11,600 nt of DNA from an uncultured candidate division Zixibacteria bacterium (GTDB lineage Bacteria > Zixibacteria > MSB-5A5 > GN15 > FEB-12). The first letter of the stretch is position 1, and each line of letters begins with the position of its first letter. A program made the position numbers and the translations under genes. The notes under the pieces are model-generated. The model ran no database searches. It saw only the letters and a list, made by a program, of their open reading frames with translations, and was not told the DNA's origin. The stretch spans positions 1 through 11,600 of the forward strand of contig CAJVYT010000104.1 in assembly GCA_913009765.1 (NCBI GenBank). Reading direction: 5' to 3'. Of this stretch, positions 1 to 5,793 are shown one piece after another.

Positions 1-58
1 TTTTATTTGTCTTCTCTTTTTTTTTTTTTTTTGTGTTCTTCTTTTTTTTTTTTTTTTT
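1..58. other. Poly-T low-complexity artefact at contig end
   Basis: Two long T runs broken by a few other bases abut the P5 end of an Illumina adapter. When a read passes the insert and the whole adapter, the instrument reports a poly-A tail, which appears as poly-T on this strand. The stretch is therefore read-through noise and not genomic sequence. Confidence 0.93.
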
Positions 59-116
59 AATGATACGGCGACCACCGAGATCTACACTCTTTCCCTACAC
101 GACGCTCTTCCGATCT
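59..116 (+). other. Illumina P5/universal sequencing adapter (vector-type contamination)
   Basis: The 58 bases begin AATGATACGGCGACCACCGA and end GACGCTCTTCCGATCT, which is the complete Illumina universal adapter with no mismatch that I can see. Its 3' end at 116 is the ligation point, so genomic DNA starts at 117. It cuts the cytidylyltransferase gene on the minus strand and adds a spurious C-terminal tail (RSEERRVGKEC...) to the translation. Any protein predicted across this junction is chimeric. Confidence 0.98.
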
Positions 117-299
117 ATCAACAAACGGCCTGTTTTCTTCGTCATCTGTCGTTGCAATAACTATTTTATCTACGTATCTGCTCTTTTTAACATTTTCTAT
201 AGTCCAATCAATGAGTCTTTTATTTCCTATCTTTTTAAGTTGTTTTTTTGGCAGTCTTGACGACGAGAGTCTCGCTACTATGAAAGCTGTTATATTCAT
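117..299 (-). CDS. SpsF/PseF-like cytidylyltransferase, N-terminal 61 residues only (cut by contig end)
   Basis: This is the start of a nucleotidyltransferase of the SpsF / CMP-sugar synthetase family, predicted to activate a nonulosonic acid as its CMP derivative in the cytoplasm. The N-terminus shows the family nucleotide-binding signature ARLSSSRLPKKQL (residues 9-21), followed by the beta-strand KIVIATTDDEENRPF (residues 45-59), typical of the family. The start chosen is the ATG at 299, which shares an ATGA overlap with the stop of the sialidase-like gene, implying coupled translation. An in-frame ATG at 326 would lie deeper inside that gene and adds nine unconserved residues. An AAGGTG stretch lies about 9 nt upstream of 299. 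The reading frame runs into adapter at 116, so about three quarters of a usual protein is missing. SpsF and PseF cannot be told apart from this fragment. Confidence 0.85.
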
Positions 300-1249
300 A
301 TCTTTATCACCTTGCCCTCTATCCACGGTTCGTTGTCCTCATCACAGGTATAATAAACAATAAACAAAACATTCGGTTCAATTTCTACAAAGTCGGCATA
401 TCCTCCATTGTACAGATTGCCGGTATAATGACAAATGTTGAATCTGTCCCATTTCAGTCCGTCTTTGCTTATAGCCAAACCCACACCCGGAAAACTGTCG
501 TTTAAGTCTCTAAACACAAAGACAATCCGCCCGTCATCTAACTTTCCAATCATTGGCGCATGCCCTGAAATACCTAAATTCTTCGGCTTACTCCAATTGA
601 TTAAATCCTCGCTAAATGCACAATAAAGATTATAGGACGGTTCTTGAGACCTCATAATAGCCAGAAATTTATCATCAAGCATTACTATGGATGTTTCGTT
701 TAAAACAGGTTTATGTCCCTTGGGTGTTATAAGGCTCTTTATATTCCATGTTTGCCCGAAATTATCGGAGGAAAGCAGTATAGGCGAGTCAATTCCATCA
801 CAAATTCCATAAGCAGGTGCTGTCAGCACACCGTCATTTTCTATTATATGCCCAAACATAGTAAAATCGGCATTATCAAACTTGATTAAAGTTCTTTTTG
901 TCGGCAATTCATCAGCTTTAAATTTACTGATATAAACATCGTTTCTTTTCCTGTATTCATAGCTTCTTGTAGCCAAAAACAGATAATCGCCAAACGGTCT
1001 CGAGATAACAGCATCAAGCTCGTTGTCGCAAAATGGAGTTTCAGTCTCATCCCATCTGCTTAAATCCCTGCTTTTCAAAATCTTTACGCAGCCGTTGCTG
1101 CCATGCGGCTTTGCCGAATCTAATAACCCTTCTCTATACGCCGCAACTATCTCATCGTCAATCTTCACAATCGTAGGAAATGCCTTATATTTGCCATGTT
1201 CTTTTTTAGATAAAATTATCTTATCTATAACTTTTATTATGTTATTCAT
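296..1249 (-). CDS. Sialidase-like six-bladed beta-propeller protein
   Basis: The 317-residue protein has the character of the sialidase / glycosyl hydrolase propeller superfamily. An Asp-box-like turn (SDNFGQTW, residues 161-168) and a shorter variant (SKDGLKW, 261-267) are visible, with further partial repeats around SRDLSRW (60-66) and SEDLINW (213-219). R39, R200 and R247 are candidates for the arginine triad, E185 (in NETSIV) for the supporting glutamate and Y284 for the nucleophile; these assignments are by pattern only. There is no signal peptide, so it should act in the cytoplasm, unusual for a scavenging sialidase. It overlaps the deacetylase stop by 4 nt (ATGA) and the cytidylyltransferase start by 4 nt, placing it firmly in the sugar operon. 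An AAGGA Shine-Dalgarno lies 7 nt before the ATG. Its role may be hydrolysis or recognition of a nonulosonate intermediate; this is inference. Confidence 0.75.
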   Translation of the reverse strand: MNNIIKVIDKIILSKKEHGKYKAFPTIVKIDDEIVAAYREGLLDSAKPHGSNGCVKILKSRDLSRWDETETPFCDNELDAVISRPFGDYLFLATRSYEYRKRNDVYISKFKADELPTKRTLIKFDNADFTMFGHIIENDGVLTAPAYGICDGIDSPILLSSDNFGQTWNIKSLITPKGHKPVLNETSIVMLDDKFLAIMRSQEPSYNLYCAFSEDLINWSKPKNLGISGHAPMIGKLDDGRIVFVFRDLNDSFPGVGLAISKDGLKWDRFNICHYTGNLYNGGYADFVEIEPNVLFIVYYTCDEDNEPWIEGKVIKI

Positions 1250-1947
1250 CCAAATATCCTTTGTACCATGAATGCTTCTGCAAAGTAAAAGCCTGATTCA
1301 GAACCTCTTACTTTGGCTAAGGCCTTTAGTACCTCATTTGAACGGGGGTGAGGGTCAGGTCTTGCTTCTCCCGCATATGTTTTCATAGCATCAATTTTAG
1401 CTTTCACCTCAACTTCTGTTACTTCTATATGCAGATTCGGTTCCCATTGAACAGGCTTTAAATAGCCGGTGCTGCTTGGTACTTCTCCGCAGAATATTGG
1501 AATATGCCTATCCGTGCTTGGTCTTGTTGCAACTACTGCAGCTTCATGGCAATATCGATGATCTATATTTGTGCAATACCTATGGTGTGTAAGAATCAGA
1601 TCCGGCTTTACCTTCCCAAGAATTTTTTCCAACCAATGTATAAGTTTCAATAATGTATATTTATCCATTTCATTATCAGGAAAATTGCCCAGATAAATAT
1701 TGTCGTTATCGACTCCTAAAATTGCCATAGCTTTTTCGCAGTCTTTACGCAATGCAAGCAAATCACTGTTTCTTTCATCTTTTGTCTCAATATTACGCCT
1801 GCTGTGTATTCCTGTAGCGGGAATTGCTATATGAACTTCTACGCCCAAAGAGGTCATTTTCTTTATAGTTGCACCTGCTGCTAAAGTTTCGTCATCTGGA
1901 TGCGCAAAAAATGCTAATACCCTTTTATACTGTTTTAGGTCAATCAC
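1246..1947 (-). CDS. PIG-L / LmbE family N-acetyl-sugar deacetylase
   Basis: The family is zinc-dependent and removes N-acetyl groups from GlcNAc-type sugars. The N-terminal signature AHPDDE (residues 15-20) gives zinc ligands H16 and D19 and general base D18, and NIDHRYCHEA (127-136) gives the third ligand, probably H134. A conserved PHPRS stretch and a C-terminal AEAF motif also fit. The length of 233 residues is usual. The start is GTG at 1947 with GGGGAG 7 nt upstream, lying inside the end of the formyltransferase gene, whose stop is 4 nt away. The 3' end overlaps the sialidase-like gene by ATGA. No signal peptide is seen. In this cluster it may remove an N-acetyl group from a UDP-sugar or nonulosonate so that another acyl group can be added; substrate is inferred. 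Confidence 0.9.
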   Translation of the reverse strand: MIDLKQYKRVLAFFAHPDDETLAAGATIKKMTSLGVEVHIAIPATGIHSRRNIETKDERNSDLLALRKDCEKAMAILGVDNDNIYLGNFPDNEMDKYTLLKLIHWLEKILGKVKPDLILTHHRYCTNIDHRYCHEAAVVATRPSTDRHIPIFCGEVPSSTGYLKPVQWEPNLHIEVTEVEVKAKIDAMKTYAGEARPDPHPRSNEVLKALAKVRGSESGFYFAEAFMVQRIFG

Positions 1948-1951
1948 TATT

Positions 1952-2650
1952 TCACTCCCCCGCTTTATCCTCTATTTTTGTAATGCATACATCAGCTATT
2001 ATCCCATCTGTTTTTAATGCTGGCCTGGAAAATTCATACCTAAATCCGTTAATCTCTATGAAAGCTTTTGGATATCCGTCTGCATCCAACATTCTAATAT
2101 GGTCAAATAATTTATACAACTTGTCGATATCGCCTGTTATTCTGCTTTGATCTGGAGTTCTCCTTTTAAATATGGTCACCTTGTCTGTCTGCTCTTGAGG
2201 TTTTGGATTTTCTGTTACAATTCTTTTGATCATTTGCGCTATTGTATATGCCGCTCGTATAAAGATTTCTTCTGCCAAACCCTCAAGATGTAATGATTCC
2301 TTTAAATAGATAGGGCCAGCATCTAACTTTTCGATCATTTTTATTGCGCTTATTACAGTTTCCTTATATCCACGGGATATCAAATTTTGCAAAGGGCTTC
2401 CGCCTTTTCCAAATGGTAAATCTGTTTCATGAAAGCAGATACATGTTGTCAGGTTCAATATTTCTTTTGGTACAATATTGCTCCAATGGGGGAAAAAGAT
2501 ATATTTTGGATTGATGAATTTTACTCTTTCCAGAGTTAAATCATCTTCATTGGTTATCAAATACCATTTACCAGGATAATATTTTATTATCTCACTATAA
2601 ATTTTTATATTCCACGGTTTTATAGTGGCTACCATATATCTTGTATTCAT
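1952..2650 (-). CDS. Formyltransferase (methionyl-tRNA formyltransferase-like, sugar N-formylation)
   Basis: The 232-residue protein carries a formyl-transferase fold core: FHETDLPFGKGGSPLQNLI (residues 73-91) with catalytic H74, and EKLDAGPIYLKESL (107-120) with D110. Family members transfer a formyl group from N10-formyl-tetrahydrofolate to an amino group. The usual Asn two residues before the His is a Cys here (C72). The C-terminal part (about 161-210: FKRRTPDQSR, IRMLDADGYPKAF) is the module found in formyltransferases of surface-sugar clusters, not the tRNA-binding domain of true Fmt, and the protein is shorter than Fmt (about 310). It therefore probably formylates an amino sugar. It starts 4 nt after the synthase stop with no clear Shine-Dalgarno, so reinitiation is likely. 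The natural amino donor in this cluster is the PseC product. Confidence 0.85.
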   Translation of the reverse strand: MNTRYMVATIKPWNIKIYSEIIKYYPGKWYLITNEDDLTLERVKFINPKYIFFPHWSNIVPKEILNLTTCICFHETDLPFGKGGSPLQNLISRGYKETVISAIKMIEKLDAGPIYLKESLHLEGLAEEIFIRAAYTIAQMIKRIVTENPKPQEQTDKVTIFKRRTPDQSRITGDIDKLYKLFDHIRMLDADGYPKAFIEINGFRYEFSRPALKTDGIIADVCITKIEDKAGE

Positions 2651-2654
2651 TTTT

Positions 2655-3530
2655 TTATCTAAACAGTTTTTCTCTTATTTTCCTAAGCGGTCTTAAACCG
2701 TCAGAAGGATCGGCCCTCCAGTTTCTCTCTTCAAGTTCAACTTTTTGAGGCTCTTTTTTACCGTTTCCATCTGAGAAAAAGCCATCGTTGACCATCTTTA
2801 TAAGCCTCGATGCTCTATCGGGCAGCCAGCAATGTCCTCCTCCAAACTCAGCCCCCTTGCCGTCTAAATCAAAATGAAATTCCACCATCTTTGCATCCCA
2901 CCGATAAATTGCCCTCAATATCACAGCTTCATTAACCGAATGATCAGACCAGCCAAACACCAAATTGACGTCACTTTTTATTCTTATAGATTTTCTCATT
3001 GTCTCGATAGCCGACAGATTACATTGATCCGTAGGCGTAGGATAACCTGAAGTACACTGCAAAACCGTTATGTCTCTGCAGCCGTTATAAGCCAAAACAT
3101 CAACAGATTTTTGTACTTCATCCATTGTTGCCATTCCGGTTGAAATGATAACGGGCTTTCCCGTTTGGGCACATTTCTTAAACAGATCGTGCCACAATAA
3201 TTCATAAGAGGCAATCTTATAAGCATCAACAAAAGGCTCAAGTTTATCTACAGCATCAATATAAAACGGAGTGCAGATAAATTTTATATCAAGCTCTTTG
3301 CATTTTTTCGAAATTTCAGGCAAAAATTCGACAGGCAGCTCCCAATCTCTTCTTTTTTCAATCTCAGGATTAAACCTTTGAGCCTCGTTTGAAAATAGTT
3401 CATCTATCTTGAATAATTGAAACTTGATACCGCCGCATCCACATTCTTCGGCTTTTTTTACAAACTGCAAACATCTATTTAAATCACCATTATGATTACT
3501 TGAAACTTCCGCTACAAATTCTACGTCCAT
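2655..3530 (-). CDS. NeuB/PseI-family nonulosonic acid synthase, short form lacking the SAF domain
   Basis: This TIM-barrel enzyme class condenses PEP with an N-acyl hexosamine to give a nine-carbon nonulosonic acid. Family motifs run in order: AEVSSNHNGD (residues 7-16), IKFQLF (35-40), FICTPF (84-89), YKIASYE (104-110), STGMAT (130-135), GWSDHS (193-198) and VEFHFDLDG (216-224). H197 and H219 are the expected metal ligands. At 291 residues it stops at WRADPSDGLRPLRKIREK where NeuB/PseI proteins of about 345 residues continue into the C-terminal antifreeze-like SAF domain. Sialic, legionaminic or pseudaminic specificity cannot be read from the sequence; pseB/pseC upstream favour pseudaminic. 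The ATG at 3530 is preceded by GAAGG directly abutting it, a poor spacing, and lies only 13 nt from the end of the transposon, so expression may have been affected by the insertion. Confidence 0.9.
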   Translation of the reverse strand: MDVEFVAEVSSNHNGDLNRCLQFVKKAEECGCGGIKFQLFKIDELFSNEAQRFNPEIEKRRDWELPVEFLPEISKKCKELDIKFICTPFYIDAVDKLEPFVDAYKIASYELLWHDLFKKCAQTGKPVIISTGMATMDEVQKSVDVLAYNGCRDITVLQCTSGYPTPTDQCNLSAIETMRKSIRIKSDVNLVFGWSDHSVNEAVILRAIYRWDAKMVEFHFDLDGKGAEFGGGHCWLPDRASRLIKMVNDGFFSDGNGKKEPQKVELEERNWRADPSDGLRPLRKIREKLFR

Positions 3531-3543
3531 CCTTCAGATTCCC

Positions 3544-3574
3544 TTTGGGGTCAGGTCTAAATTTTCCAGTTTCA
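3544..3574 (+). repeat. Left 31-bp terminal inverted repeat of the RAYT element
   Basis: The arm begins TTTGGGGTCAGGTC and is the exact reverse complement of 4598-4628. It lies 13 nt upstream (in transcription sense) of the synthase start codon. Confidence 0.92.
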
Positions 3575-3584
3575 TCCTCCCTCC

Positions 3585-4538
3585 CTAATTTCCAATTTTT
3601 TTGTCAAATTCTTCAATCATCTTCCGAATTTCTCTTTTTTGCTGAATTTCGTTTAAAAATGCATAATAAGCAGAAGAAACCGCATGGTAATTCGAATCGC
3701 TCAACAGTCCTATCTCCTTCAGTTTTAACCCAGTATATCTTTTTAACCCGTAAATAGCCAATTTTCTGTAAAAATTGCCTCTTTTTTTGGAAAAAATTTC
3801 TTTTCTCGTCAGATCGAAGGTTTTTTCAATAATATCAATAATTTTTTCTTTATCAATTTGTTTCAATCTACGGTAGTCGGAAACTTCATAATCCTTTTCT
3901 ATATTTCCATGTTCTTTGATCAACTTTATAATTTTTGTCTTAAAAGATTCTCCGCCGAGCAGGGAGTTTGTACCGTAGATTTCTTTCCGATCGAATATTC
4001 GTTCTTTGTTCAATATATCCTCGATAAAGTTTTTATATTCAGTTTTACTGAAGTTATGTTCGAGTTCATCCGTGAATAAAAATTGCGGAGCAGATTTTCT
4101 GCCTATATAATATTGATAGCTGCTCCATTCATAATCTTCAGGTCGCTCAACCAATTGAGCTCTGAGTGGATTTAGATGAATATATGCTGTTAAGGTGAGA
4201 AAATAGCTATCTTTATCAACGACTATGGCTTTATATCTGCCCTGAAAAACGGATCCTACAAGTTTATGTCTGTTTTTAAAATAACTGCTGTAGCTGCTGT
4301 TCAAATAGTGCATTGAATCAGAAAGATTGGCGTTGGGAGTTTGCGCCAAAAGGTGATAATGGTTATTCATAAGCACAAAGGCATGAATATTGAGATTATA
4401 TTTTTCAATTGTGCTTTTGAGACGGCTGAAAAATTCCTTTTTGTCCTTATCGTCATAAACTATAGGTTCTTTTCTCTGCCCTCTTGCCATAATGTGATAA
4501 AAAGCATTTTCAAACTGTACGCGTAAAGGCCGCGCCAT
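3585..4538 (-). CDS. REP-associated tyrosine transposase (Y1_Tnp / RAYT family)
   Basis: The 317-residue protein is a single-strand HUH endonuclease transposase. It begins MARPLR, the usual family N-terminus, then YHIMARGQ (residues 14-21), the HUH motif NNHYHLL (58-64; H60 and H62) and the catalytic tyrosine Y119 in YIHLNPLRA. The C-terminal third (about 220-317) resembles the DnaA C-terminal helix-turn-helix (TRKEIFSKKRGN, then GLKLKEIGLLSDSNYHAVSSA), an extra DNA-binding domain found in some RAYTs. I chose the ATG at 4538 on homology; a GTG at 4544 would add two residues. It lies inside a pair of 31-bp inverted repeats, in the same direction as the glycan operon it interrupts. The frame is intact with all catalytic residues present, so the element may still be active. 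Confidence 0.92.
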   Translation of the reverse strand: MARPLRVQFENAFYHIMARGQRKEPIVYDDKDKKEFFSRLKSTIEKYNLNIHAFVLMNNHYHLLAQTPNANLSDSMHYLNSSYSSYFKNRHKLVGSVFQGRYKAIVVDKDSYFLTLTAYIHLNPLRAQLVERPEDYEWSSYQYYIGRKSAPQFLFTDELEHNFSKTEYKNFIEDILNKERIFDRKEIYGTNSLLGGESFKTKIIKLIKEHGNIEKDYEVSDYRRLKQIDKEKIIDIIEKTFDLTRKEIFSKKRGNFYRKLAIYGLKRYTGLKLKEIGLLSDSNYHAVSSAYYAFLNEIQQKREIRKMIEEFDKKIGN

Positions 4539-4597
4539 CTCCACCCCCGTCCGTCTTTAAGTGAACCAAGTGTATATTTTTCGGAAAATAAGTCAAG

Positions 4598-4628
4598 TGA
4601 AACTGGAAAATTTAGACCTGACCCCAAA
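4598..4628 (-). repeat. Right 31-bp terminal inverted repeat of the RAYT element; overlaps the 3' end of pseC
   Basis: This is the exact reverse complement of 3544-3574. Read on the minus strand, its first bases form the last codons of pseC (Phe completed, then Trp-Gly-Gln-Val) and the TAA stop at 4612-4614. Confidence 0.92.
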
Positions 4629-5793
4629 ATTCATCAACAATATATTCCAAATCATCTTCAGTAAGAAGCGGATACAGCGGTATCGAAATTTCCTGCTCAT
4701 AAAATTTCTCCGCTACCGGAAAATCACCGTATTTAAATCCAAATCTTTTCCTATAATACGGCTGAAGATGAATCGGAATATAATGAACCTGACCGATTAT
4801 TCGGTTTGCTTTTAATTTCGAAAAATACTTTTTCTTATCAACGCCTATTTGATCAAATCTTATCTGCAGAGGATAAAGGTGATATGCATGTTTTACATTA
4901 TTACTTACTTTTGGAATAATAAATCTACCGTCATTCTCAAATTTTTTATCATAAAACTCGGCAATCTCTCTTCTCCTGCGCACAAACCGATCCAGCTTTT
5001 CTAATTGAGAGATGCCAAGCGCGCATTGAAAATCTGTAATTCTGTAATTAAATCCCAATTCCTGCATTTCATAATACCAGGGACCTAATAATTTTGAATT
5101 TTGAATTTTGAATTTTGAATTATCCTTTACAATACCGTGAGTTCTAAGTAATCTAATTTTTTCATCAATTTCTTTATTATTTGTCAGAACTGCACCGCCC
5201 TCTCCGGTTGTGATTATTTTTACCGGATGAAAGCTCATGACCACAGCATCGGCATATTTTGCGGCATATTTTGCGTCACCGTAATATTCGGCTCCGGCCG
5301 CATGACAGTTGTCGTTGACAAGCTGGAAATCATTTTTATCTGCCAACTGCCGCAAAGCTTTCCAGTCGCAGGGATGCCCTGCATAATCAACGGCAATAAC
5401 CGCTTTAATTTTTCTGCCTTTACCATGATAGTACTCAATCTTTTTTTCTAACTTGTCTATATCAAGCGTATAGGTTGCCTCGTCAATATCAACAAAATCC
5501 GGCGTTGCACCTGCATAAAGAATGGCATTTGCAGTTGAAAGAAAGGTTATTGGAGTCGTCAAGACTATATCTCCCTCTTTCCAGCCAAGCGCCAAACCGG
5601 TAAGATGGAGTGCCGCTGTTCCGCTCGAAACAACAGTACAAAAAGATGATCCGAATTTTACGCACAGGTCATTTTCAAATTTATCTATATATAAACCTTG
5701 CGTCAGCCAATCACTTTTCAGTACATCGACAACAGCTTTAATGTCATCGTCATCTATGGTTTGTCTGCCATAAGAATAGATTTTATTATGCAT
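4612..5793 (-). CDS. pseC: UDP-4-amino-4,6-dideoxy-N-acetyl-beta-L-altrosamine transaminase (PseC)
   Basis: This is a PLP-dependent DegT/DnrJ/EryC1/StrS aminotransferase that aminates C4 of the PseB product using glutamate, the second step of CMP-pseudaminate synthesis. Visible features are YGRQTIDDDDI at the N-terminus, SSGTAALHL (residues 56-64), DNCHAAGAEY (161-170), and SFHPVKIITTGEGGA (187-201) with the Schiff-base lysine K192. GPWYYEMQELGFNYRITD (237-254) is the PseC-type signature. At 393 residues it has normal length. The loop at 225-234 is encoded by a heptanucleotide repeat (5091-5121). The final residues WGQV and the stop come from the right inverted repeat of the RAYT element, so the native C-terminus has been replaced; the catalytic fold should be intact. 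It overlaps pseB by 8 nt, consistent with coupled translation. Confidence 0.93.
   Translation of the reverse strand: MHNKIYSYGRQTIDDDDIKAVVDVLKSDWLTQGLYIDKFENDLCVKFGSSFCTVVSSGTAALHLTGLALGWKEGDIVLTTPITFLSTANAILYAGATPDFVDIDEATYTLDIDKLEKKIEYYHGKGRKIKAVIAVDYAGHPCDWKALRQLADKNDFQLVNDNCHAAGAEYYGDAKYAAKYADAVVMSFHPVKIITTGEGGAVLTNNKEIDEKIRLLRTHGIVKDNSKFKIQNSKLLGPWYYEMQELGFNYRITDFQCALGISQLEKLDRFVRRRREIAEFYDKKFENDGRFIIPKVSNNVKHAYHLYPLQIRFDQIGVDKKKYFSKLKANRIIGQVHYIPIHLQPYYRKRFGFKYGDFPVAEKFYEQEISIPLYPLLTEDDLEYIVDEFWGQV
5091..5121. repeat. Heptanucleotide tandem repeat (ATTTTGA)x4 plus 3 nt inside pseC
   Basis: Four perfect copies of ATTTTGA run from 5091 to 5118, with ATT following. On the coding strand they read as TCAAAAT units and encode the stretch NSKFKIQNSK. 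No frame of the repeat contains a stop codon. Because 7 is not a multiple of 3, gain or loss of one copy would shift the pseC frame. Confidence 0.95.

Larger units (their letters stand above)
3544..4628 (-). mobile_element. RAYT/IS200-like transposable element with 31-bp terminal inverted repeats
   Basis: A transposase gene of the Y1/REP-associated class is bounded by a perfect 31-bp inverted repeat at 3544-3574 and 4598-4628; identity breaks on the next base at either side of both arms. The whole unit is 1085 bp and sits between pseC and the NeuB-like gene. No target-site duplication is seen in the bases just outside (CCC before, ATTC after). Terminal inverted repeats of this sort fit a REP/BIME-type arrangement and not a classic IS200/IS605 element. 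Confidence 0.85.

Noticed and set aside
57..116. C-terminal tail of the truncated cytidylyltransferase (RSEERRVGKEC...)
   Set aside because: It is translated adapter sequence, not part of the gene.
1352..1362. GGGTCAGGTCT in the deacetylase gene, matching the end of the RAYT repeat
   Set aside because: It encodes the conserved RPDPHPRS region of PIG-L proteins in frame, and the match is only 11 bases, so it is coincidence and not an element scar.
5091..5121. CRISPR or direct-repeat array
   Set aside because: The tract is a 7-bp microsatellite without spacers; no CRISPR array or cas gene is seen anywhere in the window.
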